NCBI GenBank assembly: GCA_016714085.1
Contig: JADJNW010000004.1
Span: forward strand, 62,001-126,000
From: Saprospiraceae bacterium
GTDB taxonomy: Bacteria > Bacteroidota > Bacteroidia > Chitinophagales > Saprospiraceae
Reading direction: 5' to 3'
DNA length: 64,000 nucleotides
The notes below the pieces were generated by a model, which saw nothing but the letters and a program-made list of their open reading frames with translations, did not search any database and had not been told where the DNA came from. Positions 36,219 to 45,526 of this stretch are shown in pieces. A program made the position numbers and the translations under genes. Numbering within the stretch: the stretch's first letter is position 1; each line of letters begins with the position of its first letter.

Positions 36219-37107
36219 ATGTTTTTCAGAAAAAAGGAATTAAAAACGAAACACTTGGTTAAATCAAACCTGCCCAATCCATCTTCCGAATATTCCACGG
36301 TCATTAAACCTTCCAAAAGGCTGGCAGTCGGTGGATTGGAAAGAATTGTACCGCTATAAAGACCTGCTGTATTTTCTCACCGTGCGCGGTATCAAGGCTC
36401 GATATGCTCAATCCATCCTTGGCGTAGGCTGGGCGGTGATTCAACCCTTATTTTACCACGTTGGTCTTTACCATTGTATTTGGCAATCTGGCGGGTATCA
36501 GTTCGGATGGCGTACCTTATGTTTTATTCAGCCTGACCGCAATGATGCCTGGAATTACTTCTCCGGCACGCTGACCGAATCATCCAACAGTCTGGTGCAA
36601 AATGCCAATATGATTACCAAAGTATATTTCCCACGTTTGGTATTGCCATTATCAGCAGCCCTTTCCAAACTGTTGGATTTTCTGATTGGTATGGTATTAT
36701 TGGCAGGTTTTATGATCTATTTTCAATTCCTGCCGTCCATTGGCATACTGGCTTTACCTTTATTATTATTGATATTATTGCTTACTTCCCTGGGCTTGGG
36801 TATGATTCTCTCTGCGATGGCCGTACAATATAGAGATGTGAAACACGCGGTTACTTTTGTCGTGCAATTATTGATGTATGCTGCGCCAGTCGTATATCCT
36901 GCGTCAAAAGTACCGGAAGAGTATTTATTCTGGTACAGTTTGAATCCAATGGTAGGGGTGATTGAAGGGTTTCGGTCGGCACTGTTGAGCACGAATCCAA
37001 TGCCCTGGAATTTGATTTTGGAGGGTGGCATTGTATCTGTTTTGTTATTTGTATTCGGAACTTTTTATTTCCGGAAAATGGAGAAAGTGTTTGCGGATGT
37101 GGCGTGA
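36219..37107 (+). CDS. wzm: ABC-2 polysaccharide exporter permease, Wzm-like, frameshifted
   Basis: ATG 36219 is suggested; after frame changes near 36325 and 36465 the protein reads YSTVIKPSKRLA, DWKELYRYKDLLYFLTVRGI, KARYAQSILGVGWAVIQPLF, SLTAMMPWNYFSGTLTESSN, PRLVLPLSAALSKLLDFLIG and LNPMVGVIEGFRSALLSTNP. Six membrane helices and the RDLKxRY...LG.gW..i.P signature are those of the Wzm/TagG/KpsM permeases that pass undecaprenyl-linked glycan over the inner membrane. About 295 residues. Partner ATPase is wzt, now 0.7 kb downstream beyond a four-helix-bundle unit. Confidence 0.88.
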
Positions 37108-37809
37108 GGAATGGGGAAATTGGTGGAAATGGTTGGACTGGGGAATTGGAGAAATCGGTTGAATTGGAAATCCGCATATCCCATTTACCCCGCTTAACCC
37201 GATTGCCCCACTTACCCCGCTTTACCTACTAAAAAAATGAAAGACTACCAATTCCCATTTGAAAAGCTAACCATCTGGCAGGAGTCCAGAATCATGGTAT
37301 CCAAGATATATAAAATAACAACGTCTTTTCCAAAAGAAGAACAATTCGGCTTGACTTCACAGATTCGTCGGGCCATTGTCTCGGTGGCATCCAATATTGC
37401 GGAAGGTGAATCAAGATTAGGATCAAAAGAGTAGCTGCGTTTTTTAGCAATCGCCTATTCCAGTCTAATGGAAGTACTGAACCAATTGATCTTGGCAACT
37501 GATTTACAAATGTTGAACCAAACACAATTTGAGGAAATCAAAGCTGATATCGGATCACTCAGTAATAAAATCAACGCTTTATATAATTATCGGAAAGAGA
37601 AAAAGGGTGGGAATGGTTGAGGTGGTGGAATCGGTTGAACTGGGGAATTGATGAAACTGGTGAAATCGGTGGAAGTTGTGGAACTGGGGAATCGGTTGAA
37701 ATGGAAACCCGCTTTACCCGATTCCACCAATTGACCCATTTATCCCAGTTCCCCACTTAACCCAACTAACCCATTTATCACTTAACCCGCTTTACCCAAC
37801 AAAAAAACA
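37108..37809. repeat. Simple-repeat arms around four-helix-bundle unit 3
   Basis: Both sides of the gene at 37237-37620 are made of a G-rich half (GGGGAATTGG, TGGTGGAAATGGTTG, GAAATCGGTTGAA) followed by a C-rich half (CCATTTACCCCGCTTAACCC, CCCAGTTCCCCACTTAACCC). Left arm 37108-37230, right arm 37606-37800. Each flank can fold on itself, and the left G-rich half can also pair with the right C-rich half. Confidence 0.8.
37237..37620 (+). CDS. Four-helix-bundle (S23/IVS-type) protein 3 with in-frame TAG
   Basis: ATG 37237. Reads DYQFPFEKLTIWQESRIMVS, GLTSQIRRAIVSVASNIAEG, GSKE, then TAG (37432-37434), then in the same frame LRFLAIAYSSLMEVLNQLIL, QFEEIKADIGSLSNKINALY to TGA at 37618-37620. 127 codons, normal for the family, so the TAG replaces a sense codon and is not caused by an indel. 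Lies between wzm and wzt, in the same direction, within simple-repeat arms. Confidence 0.85.
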
Positions 37810-39080
37810 ATGGGCAAAACCGTAATACAAGTAAATAATCTAAGTAAACGCTACCGCATCGGGCTAAAAGAAAAACGCCACGACACCTTTGCCGGGCAAA
37901 TCCTTTCTACCCTCAAAGCGCCGATTAGCAATTTTAGGCAACTGCGCTCCATGAGTAAATTTGGAGAAGAAGATGAAAGCGTTTTTGGGCACTCAAAGAC
38001 ATCAATTTTGAAGTAAAAGAAGGCGAAGTCCTTGGTATCATTGGACATAACGGAGCTGGTAAAAGCACCCTGCTCAAAATATTATCTCGGGTAACCGAAC
38101 CAACCAGTGGAGAAGTACACCTCAAAGGACGTGTTTCAGCACTGCTAGAAGTAGGTACAGGCTTTCATCCCGAATTGACCGGCCGCGAGAATGTATATAT
38201 GAACGGCACCATTCTTGGCATGACCAAGCGCGAGATCGACGCCAAATTCGATGAGATCGTGGACTTCAGCGGCTTGGAGAAATACATCGATACCCCTGTG
38301 AAGTTCTACTCTTCGGGGATGAAGGTACGCCTGGGCTTCGCCGTAGCGGCGCACTTGGAACCGGAAATATTGATTATTGATGAGGTGCTGGCGGTGGGGG
38401 ATGCAGAGTTTCAGAAAGATGCCTGGGTAAGATGCAGGATGTTACAAAAAATGAAGGAAGGACAGTATTATTTGTAAGCCATGACATGAATGCAGTCCAA
38501 TATTTGTGTCAAAATATAATTTTATTAGAAAAAGGAAGCATTTCTTTGATCGGAGAATCGTCTATTGTAACCAACAGTTATCTTAATAAGATCACTGGAA
38601 AAAGAAAAAAGGGAGATTTATCAAGTCGCTATGGCAAAGGATTCATTTCAATTAAAGATATAGTTATAAAAGATAGTACAGGAGAAGAGGTTAATAGCAT
38701 ACAATCAGGAAGTGAGTACAAAGTAGAAATTTTTTTACAACAGTCATTTTGAGGATAACTTACCTGCTTTTTCTTTCTTTTATCTCTTTTTTAAAGATTA
38801 TTCAGGTAAAAAACTTTTTATTTTATCATCTAAGTATAATGAGGTGAATTTTTCTCAGCTCTTTGCTGATGGAAAAATAACTTGTCACATATCTTCACTA
38901 CCTATCCTGCCGGGGAATTATACAATTGATGCATGTTGTAAAACAGCGGGAGATATAGAAGATTATATTCAAGATGTTTTAAGTATTGAAGTTATATCTG
39001 GTAAATTTCCTGGATATAGGAGGTTTCCTTCTTCTTCTGCAGGACCATTTTTAGTTGAAAATTATTGGACTATCAATTAA
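37810..39080 (+). CDS. wzt: ABC exporter ATPase with C-terminal glycan-binding domain, Wzt-like, frameshifted
   Basis: NTPase part: VIQVNNLSKRYRIGLKEKRH, Walker A GHNGAGKST, TGFHPELTGRENVYMNGTIL, signature YSSGMKVRLGFAVAAHLEPE, Walker B ILIIDEVLAVGDAEFQ and H-loop TVLFVSHDMNAVQYL. Then the Wzt C-terminal domain (ISIKDIVIKDSTGEEVNSIQ, ISSLPILPGNYTIDACCKTA) ending RRFPSSSAGPFLVENYWTIN. About 423 residues. Frame changes near 37985, 38450 and 38750. The C-terminal domain in this family recognises the sugar cap of its polymer. Codon use becomes distinctly AT-rich after about 38440. Confidence 0.9.
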
Positions 39081-40218
39081 ATGAGAAACATTACTTTTCT
39101 TACCGGCTCCCGCGGAGAGTGGGGATACATTCGACCTATTCTGAAAGCAATAGAAGCGGATCCTACATTAGATTATAGGATCATCGTTACTCATATGCAT
39201 TTATTGCCTGAATTTGGCATGTCTTACCAAGAGATAATAAAAGATGGGTTTAGAGTGGCAGAAAAATTGTATATGACACTTGATGGGTACAATAATCATA
39301 CTATGGTTAAGTCTCTTGGTATTTTGTTAATGGAATTATCGACTGCCCTCCAAAGACTCAAACCTGATATCTTGCTGCTAGCCGGAGATAGAGAGAACAA
39401 CTTATGGGAGGCCATTGCTGCAGGGCATATGGGTATTCCGGTTGCACACATCCAAGCTGGAGAGTTATCGGGTAATATAGATGGAATAGTAAGGCATTCA
39501 ATCACAAAACTTGCTCACATACATTTTGCGGCTAATGAAGAATTTGCTGAACGAGTAAGGCGTCTAGGAGAGCAATCATTTAGAGTATTTAATTCAGGGG
39601 CTCCACAATTAGACGAATTAGTAGAAGGTGTTTTTACCTCTGTTGAAGACATAAATAGTAAATACAATTTCCTACCCGATGAACGTATTATTCTCGCTGT
39701 ACAACACCCGGTAACAGAAGAAGAAGCATATGCGGGAGAGCAAATTGCGAATACACTGAAAGCATTAGATAAAATTGGACTAAAAACTATAATGATTTAT
39801 CCAAACGCAGATGCTGGTAGTCACGAGGTAAGGAAAACACTAAATTCTCTGAGAGGGAATAAGGTATTTCTATTCAGGAATCTTCCAAGACGAGATTATT
39901 TAGGATTGATGCGTAGAGCAAGTGTTATTGTCGGCAACTCAAGCAGTGGCATCCTTGAAGCTCCAACTTTTGGATTACCTTGTGTTAATATTGGCAATCG
40001 GCAAAAAGGGCGTCCCCAAGCTTCTAATGTGATTAATTGTAGGCATGAGCCTGACGAAATAGTGGCTGCAATTGAGCAAGCTCTCTGTGATTCTTTTACA
40101 GCAAGCGAAGAAATGTGTAAACCCTTATGGTAACGGAAAGTCAGCCAATCACATAGTAGAAATACTAAAAAATATTCCAATAAACGATCAGCTTTTAAAT
40201 AAAGAAATGACCTATTGA
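39081..40218 (+). CDS. neuC: UDP-N-acetylglucosamine 2-epimerase (hydrolysing), NeuC-like
   Basis: ATG 39081 directly follows the wzt stop. TGSRGEWGYIRPILKAIEAD (substrate loop), LKPDILLLAGDRENNLWEAI, PVAHIQAGELSGNIDGIVRH, GAPQLDEL and RASVIVGNSSSGILEAPTFG are the full GT-B epimerase set of NeuC. It makes ManNAc (or a related 2-epimer in legionaminic acid routes). A frame change near 40125 gives the end GNGKSANHIVEILKN with TGA at 40216-40218. About 378 residues. First of the nonulosonic acid genes. Confidence 0.9.
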
Positions 40219-40570
40219 TGCTAGATAATCTAATTATCTCTGGACACGCTACACTAAGAGATGCCCTCATAAATATGACCACGCATCGACGAGGACTATT
40301 GTTCATAGTTGATGAAGAGCAACATTTAGTAGGCGTTTTATCAGATGGAGACATTCGTAGAGCATTACTTCAAGATGTTAATATGAATTCTCCTATTGAA
40401 AAAATGATGAACCTTAATCCAATAAAAGCCTCTTCCGAACAGGAAGCATTTTTTTATTGGAGTCCAATCCTCACTTATTAGCCGTCCCAATAGTAAATGC
40501 AGAAGGGAAGTTATACGGTGTAAGTGTTTTGGAGGGGAAAGAAAAAGTAACTTTTTATAAACAAATATAA
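40218..40570 (+). CDS. Stand-alone CBS-domain-pair protein, frameshifted
   Basis: ATG 40218 overlaps the neuC stop. First CBS: DALINMTTHRRGLLFIVDEE, HLVGVLSDGDIRRALLQDVN; second CBS after a frame change near 40455: LLAVPIVNAEGKLYGVSVLE. About 117 residues. In legionaminic acid clusters a CBS pair precedes a nucleotidyltransferase domain (PtmE type, making a GDP-sugar). Here the nucleotidyltransferase part is absent and the gene stops before neuA, so it may be a truncated relative or a separate regulator of the NeuA-like enzyme. Confidence 0.75.
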
Positions 40571-40602
40571 TTCCGACACCTCTTTAAATCAAAAAAAAGG
40601 AA

Positions 40603-41047
40603 TTGGCTTATTTGGCTATTATTCCAGCCAGAGGAGGATCTAAACGTATTCACAAGAAAAATTTAGCAAAATTAGGAAAACATTCTCTTTTAGGTTGGGC
40701 TATACTTTGTGCTCAAGGTACAAGAGATATTGATGATATATTAGTAAGTACGGATGATTTAGAAATCGCACAAGAAGCTCAGGGATATGGAGTAAAAGTT
40801 GAATGGCTTCGTCCAAATTCATTGGCTTCAGATGATGCAAAAACAATAGATGTCCTACTGTTTGAACTAAATGAGTATATTAAGCAAAAAAGCATCATAC
40901 CTCATAACTGTGTGTTGCTAGAACCTACTGCGCCGTTAAGGACACCTGAAATTTTAAAAAGTGCAATAGAAATGTTTCCAATCTGTTCAGGCAGATAGTT
41001 TAGTTTCAGTAACTCAACTGCGACATAAGAGAAGTAAAAGCAAATAA
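40603..41047 (+). pseudogene. neuA: CMP-nonulosonate synthetase (NeuA-like), 3' part missing
   Basis: Start TTG 40603. Signature LAIIPARGGSKRIHKKNLAK, then GWAILCAQGTRDIDDILVST, DDAKTIDVLLFELNEYI, VLLEPTAPLRTPE and, after a frame change near 40980, QADSLVSVTQLRH. That is the first 135-140 of about 230 residues; the rest is absent, and the sequence passes directly into a methyltransferase gene that itself lacks a start. So two genes seem joined by a deletion, true or made by assembly. A working locus would need CTP-dependent activation of the NeuB product. Confidence 0.85.
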
Positions 41048-41919
41048 TTGGTTTTTTAATAATCCTTGGCGTAGACCGGAGTATGTGGATATGGTTTTTG
41101 GCGACTACTTCCGTTTTGCTACTAAACATATTGGGGTTTCACCCAAAAGTATTCTTGAAGTAGGTTCAGGGTTAGGTCATATGGCCCTTGAATTAGCTAG
41201 AAATGGACATTTTGTGACAGGAATAGAATTGTCGTCAGAATCAGTCAAAGTTGCTGAGACCTTTGCTTCCAAAAATACTCATAAAGCAAACTTTGGAAGT
41301 CTTAATTACATTAACTCAGATTTTTTTAAGTTGGCAATCAGAAAATCGATTTGATGTCGTCTGCTTCTTTTTAACTCTCCATCATTTTACTGAACCACGT
41401 ACTATTATTGAAAAGATAAGCCGTTCGCTTAATCCTAAAGGAAGAATCATTGTAGTGGAACCAGCAAGGGACTTATTTTCTCGTCAAAATGCAGTATTGG
41501 TAGCCTTAATACGAATATTACTTTCAAAAGCAGGGATGTGGTATCAGGATATAACAATTCCGAATACCATAGAAGATTTGGAGTTGGTAGTGGATGAATA
41601 TTTAAATGAATATAGAGAAGCTAAGGACAAAAATGAAGCTGAACAATCCCCTAACGATAACTCAACTTTTGCAAAGGATATGCTGGAAGTATTAAATCAT
41701 TATTTTGATCAGGAAGAACTAACCTTTGGTAATTCAATAACGCCTAGAATGGTAGGGGGTATTAGAGGAAAATCTGAGGAAGAGACGCTTGAGATAGCTA
41801 GGTTTATTAAATTATTTGATGAATTTGCAACTGAAAGAGAATTTTTACAACCAGGAGTAATATATTATTCAGGAACTAAAAATAAAAAATCATTTTATGA
41901 TTTCGACAATCAATATTAG
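41016..41919 (+). CDS. Class I SAM-dependent methyltransferase, 5' end unclear, frameshifted
   Basis: Coding from at least NWFFNNPWRRPEYVDMVFGD, with motif I ILEVGSGLGHMALELARNG, VTGIELSSESVKVAETFA, and after a frame change near 41340 FDVVCFFLTLHHFTEPRTII and NPKGRIIVVEPARDLFSRQN. C-terminal part is a long helical extension ending in NKKSFYDFDNQY. No ATG or accepted start precedes the conserved region; it runs straight out of the truncated neuA. Its stop is 23 bp inside neuB. Probably methylates a sugar or sugar intermediate of this polymer. Confidence 0.8.
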
Positions 41920-42928
41920 TGGTAGACTAGTTGGATTGGATCAGCCATGCTTTATTATAGCCGAAGGATGTGATAATCATCTTGGAGATATGAAAACTGC
42001 CAAGGAGATGGTAAGGCAAGCTAAAGTTGCAGGTGCGGATGCTATCAAATTTCAGCATCACTTACCTGACGAGGAAATGCTAAGAGAGGGTGTGCCCATG
42101 AGTGCTAATTTTAATATGCCATTATATGATTTTCTAAAGTTATACGCCTTAACCTTGGAGCAGCACAGGGAACTAAAAACATATTGTGATGAAGTAGGAA
42201 TAATTTATCTATGTACTCCATTTAGTAAAAAAGCGGCACTAGAGATATGTGATTTAGTACCTGCATTTAAAATTGGATCAGGAGAGTTAACTGATTTGCC
42301 TACTCTCAGCGTAATTGCTAAGTTGGGTAAGCCTATGATTCTTTCATCTGGTATGTCAGTTCTAGAAGAAATAGATGAAACAATTAATACGTTACGTCCT
42401 ATTAATAACCAGTTGATGTTGATGAATTGTACATCCGAGTATCCTCCAAGGTATGAAGATATTAATCTGGGTGTTATAAAAATTCTTGAAGAGCGGTATC
42501 AAATTCCGATTGGGCATTCTGACCATACACCCGATATTTATACTTGCTTTGGAGCGGTGGCTATGGGGGCAAAGGTATTAGAAAAACATATTATTCTTGA
42601 TCGTAAACAGCCTGGACCAGATCAAAGTGTTTCTATTGAACCATTTGAATTATATCAATTAGTTAATGGAGTGCGGAAGATTGAAGCGGCGATGGGAAAT
42701 ATAAAGAAAATTAATGATTTGGAAAAACCTATACGATCTTGGGCGCATCGTAGTATTGTTACCTTAGATGATATTCCTGCTGGGACTATTTTTTCAGAAG
42801 ATAATATATGGACTAAACGACCAGGTACTGGTATTCCTGCAAAGAAATTAGATTCTATATTAGGGAAGAAAGCAGCAAGAAATTTGAAAAAAGATTATCT
42901 AATAGATTGGAATGATATAATTGAATAA
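41897..42928 (+). CDS. neuB: N-acetylneuraminate (or related nonulosonate) synthase
   Basis: Intact, 343 residues. Condenses ManNAc (or 2,4-diacetamido-mannose) with phosphoenolpyruvate. TIM-barrel blocks: IAEGCDNHLGDM (21-32), AGADAIKFQHHLPDEEM, YLCTPFSKKAALEICDLVPA, KIGSGELTDLPTLS, ILSSGMSVLEEID, IPIGHSDHTPD and EKHIILDRKQPGPDQSVSIE; the C-terminal SAF (antifreeze-like) domain is at about 285-343 (AHRSIVTLDDIPAGTIFSED). With neuC and neuA it forms a nonulosonic acid pathway; sialic acid is simplest, legionaminic acid is possible. Confidence 0.93.
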   Translation: MISTINISGRLVGLDQPCFIIAEGCDNHLGDMKTAKEMVRQAKVAGADAIKFQHHLPDEEMLREGVPMSANFNMPLYDFLKLYALTLEQHRELKTYCDEVGIIYLCTPFSKKAALEICDLVPAFKIGSGELTDLPTLSVIAKLGKPMILSSGMSVLEEIDETINTLRPINNQLMLMNCTSEYPPRYEDINLGVIKILEERYQIPIGHSDHTPDIYTCFGAVAMGAKVLEKHIILDRKQPGPDQSVSIEPFELYQLVNGVRKIEAAMGNIKKINDLEKPIRSWAHRSIVTLDDIPAGTIFSEDNIWTKRPGTGIPAKKLDSILGKKAARNLKKDYLIDWNDIIE

Positions 42929-44445
42929 TGTCAAGTTCTCCTAGCTTTAGCAAGAAAAAAATTTTAGTACTAGCTTCCACTGGTTTTATTATCCGAAACT
43001 TAGTGCTTGGAAAATTTATAGACGCCTTACCTAAAAATGTAGAGATATTTGTGGCGGTGCCAGATCCAAATGATCCTGTGTTAAAAGAGATTTTTGAGTC
43101 GAAAGGAATAAAAGCTATCCCTTTCTTTAAAGAATATTCAGAGGCTCAGGATAGCTTAAAAATGATTTTAGGTTGGCATAATATATATTATCGTTTTAAG
43201 CAAGGGCAAAAAAAAACAAAGTCTTTTACACTTCAAATGAAATTATGGGAAAGCTCGGTTTCTTGGAAGAGAAGATTAGCGGAACAAATTCTAATAACTA
43301 TCGGTAAATTTTTTACATTAATTAACTTATTTGATTGGGTTGAAAAACAATACTTGAACTATATCAGAAATAGGAGAACGACTAAACTGTGGAAGGATGC
43401 GCTAATAAATTTACAACCTGAATTATTACTATCAACTATGCTCTCTCATGCATACAAACGAAATTGTAGTATTGATCTTCCAGCAGTGATCGCGGCAAAT
43501 GACTTAAAAATCAAAACATGTACTTTGATTCAGTCTTGGGATAATCTTTCTAGTAAAATAGCGCTACTACCACCTTTTTTAACAAAAGTATTTTCATGGA
43601 GTGAGAGTATGAATGACGAAATCAATCAGTACTACCCATCAATTCGGCAAGAAAAGATTAAAATCACTGGTGGACCACAATTTGATTTTCACAAGGATAA
43701 TTTAATTTTAGAAGATCGTCATATTTTTTGTAATACATTAAATATAGATACTAACAGACCTTATATCGTTATTGCTACGGGTACAGAGACGTGGATGCCA
43801 GATGAGCCAGAAAAAGTTATAAGACTTACAGAAAAATTGAAAACTGTAATGCCAGAATTACAGGTTTTGATTAGATTACATCCTAAAGACTATGGTATTA
43901 GATGGAATAAATTCGATGGTATAATAAAAGAATTAGACCTAAGGCTACAATATACTCATCCTAATCAGCACATGGATGAGGGAGGATTTACACCTCCTAT
44001 TGATTTCTATAAAGAACAGGTAAATACGCTTTTTCATTCTGCTGTGGTTTTAAACTCTTCTTCTACAATAACTGTTGATGCAGCACTCATAGACAAACCA
44101 GTAATTTGTATTGCTTATGATTTAAAATATGATACAAAATTTCCTGAAGGTAGATCATTTGCATTTACGCAATCAAATCATTACCAAAAGTTGATTGTAA
44201 CTAGTGGTGTTAGATTGGCATATTCCGAACAAGAATGTATTGATTTGATAAAGTTCTGCTTAAATAACCCAAACGAAGATAAGTTTGGAAGAGAAAAAAT
44301 TGTAGAAACGGTTACACAATTTTCAGATGGAAAAGCTGGCATTAGATTAGCAGAAGAAATCTCATCTTTATTAGGTTCTTCTATAATATTAAAAATAAGT
44401 GAATTTGAAGACAACACCAATAAAAATTTTATTTACACTAAATAA
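42928..44445 (+). CDS. Putative GT-B transferase of the CDP-glycerophosphotransferase/KpsS-like fold
   Basis: Intact, 505 residues, ATG overlapping the neuB stop (TAATG). Not a GT4 or GT2 enzyme. Blocks: KKILVLASTGFIIRNLVLGK, CTLIQSWDNLSSKIALLPPF, VFSWSESMNDEINQYYPSIR, PYIVIATGTETWMPDEPEKV, LIRLHPKDYG and LNSSSTITVDAALIDKPVIC. The R-L-H-P motif and S-S-S-T-x-x-x-E/D-A segment are those of CDP-glycerol glycerophosphotransferases and capsule Kdo/sialyl-type transferases. Placed right after NeuB, it might transfer the nonulosonic acid; that is inference. Confidence 0.65.
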   Translation: MSSSPSFSKKKILVLASTGFIIRNLVLGKFIDALPKNVEIFVAVPDPNDPVLKEIFESKGIKAIPFFKEYSEAQDSLKMILGWHNIYYRFKQGQKKTKSFTLQMKLWESSVSWKRRLAEQILITIGKFFTLINLFDWVEKQYLNYIRNRRTTKLWKDALINLQPELLLSTMLSHAYKRNCSIDLPAVIAANDLKIKTCTLIQSWDNLSSKIALLPPFLTKVFSWSESMNDEINQYYPSIRQEKIKITGGPQFDFHKDNLILEDRHIFCNTLNIDTNRPYIVIATGTETWMPDEPEKVIRLTEKLKTVMPELQVLIRLHPKDYGIRWNKFDGIIKELDLRLQYTHPNQHMDEGGFTPPIDFYKEQVNTLFHSAVVLNSSSTITVDAALIDKPVICIAYDLKYDTKFPEGRSFAFTQSNHYQKLIVTSGVRLAYSEQECIDLIKFCLNNPNEDKFGREKIVETVTQFSDGKAGIRLAEEISSLLGSSIILKISEFEDNTNKNFIYTK

Positions 44446-45524
44446 TCTATCTACAGCTGGTCAGAGATATTTAGTCGCAGATATAGTAAAAGAACTTCCT
44501 AGTAATTATAACCCGGCGATAGCTGTACGAAAATTGAAAGGATCAAAGCTTGAAAAAGAATTGTCCGAATTCTGTCATGTTTTTGAACTTTCTTTGAAAA
44601 TTGATCGCTTTCCATTATGGTCCTTTCCGTTTCGACTTATTCGAGCTGTGATGAAATTAAGAAAACACCGTTTTAAATTGGTACAATCTATGGATTATTC
44701 TTCCGATTGGTCAGAGGCCTAGTTGTGAGATTAGCTAGACTTCCTTGGATAGTTCTAAAGACAGATTTAGATTGTAATAAAGAAAAATGGAAGTGGCGAT
44801 TAGGGCTTGCTAATCATATAGTTTGTATTAGTCGTGTACAGCAATCTCTCTTATCGAAATATGTTAACAAAATAAGTTTGATTATAATTGGGATAGATAC
44901 CAAGGTATTTAGCAAAAAATCTCCATATAAAAGAGCAGAATTCAACTTGCAATTGGAGGATATAGTATTGGCTTGTATTGCATATCTTATTCCTGATAAA
45001 GGACACAGAGAGCTGATCCGAGCAACTGCTTTAATCAAAGAAAAAGTACCTAACTTGAAAATTCTTTTGATTGGCAAAGGAAATCCTGATTATGAAGAGG
45101 AGTTAAAAAGAATAATCTGTGAGTTCGCATTGCAAAAAGTTTTTATTTTTTTAGGTGCAAGGGACGACGTACCCCAATTACTTCCTCTTGCAGATGGAGG
45201 TATTTTAACTTCACAAAATTATGGAAGAAAAGAAGGATTTGGCGTTGCGCTTGTCGAAGCTATGGCTACTGCACTGCCTGTCATTGGTACACGAAGTGGT
45301 GGGCTAGAAGAAATTATTCAAGATGGAGTTAATGGCTGGTTAGTAGAAGCTGATGACTTGGATGCATTATCAAAAGCAATTCTAGACTTTACCAGAATCC
45401 TATTAAAAGGAAAAGATTAGGAAAGCAAGCACAGGATGATGCCAATGTAAAATTCGATCGTAAGAGGATGGCAGCTCAGTATGCAACGCTTTACAGTAAA
45501 TTTGTAGGGACTAAAAATAGATAA
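44399..45524 (+). CDS. GT4-family glycosyltransferase, frameshifted
   Basis: Start GTG 44399, inside the 3' end of the previous gene. ILFTLNNLSTAGQRYLVADI, a frame change near 44718, then ANHIVCISRVQQSLLSKYVN, LACIAYLIPDKGHRELIRAT, LGARDDVPQLLPLADGGILT, the E-x7-E motif EGFGVALVEAMATALPVIGT and GGLEEIIQDGVNGWLVEADD. A second frame change near 45390 leads to the end KRMAAQYATLYSKFVGTKNR with TAA 45522-45524. About 375 residues. A retaining transferase on the cytoplasmic side that adds one residue of the repeat unit; donor unknown. Confidence 0.85.
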
Positions 45525-45526
45525 AA

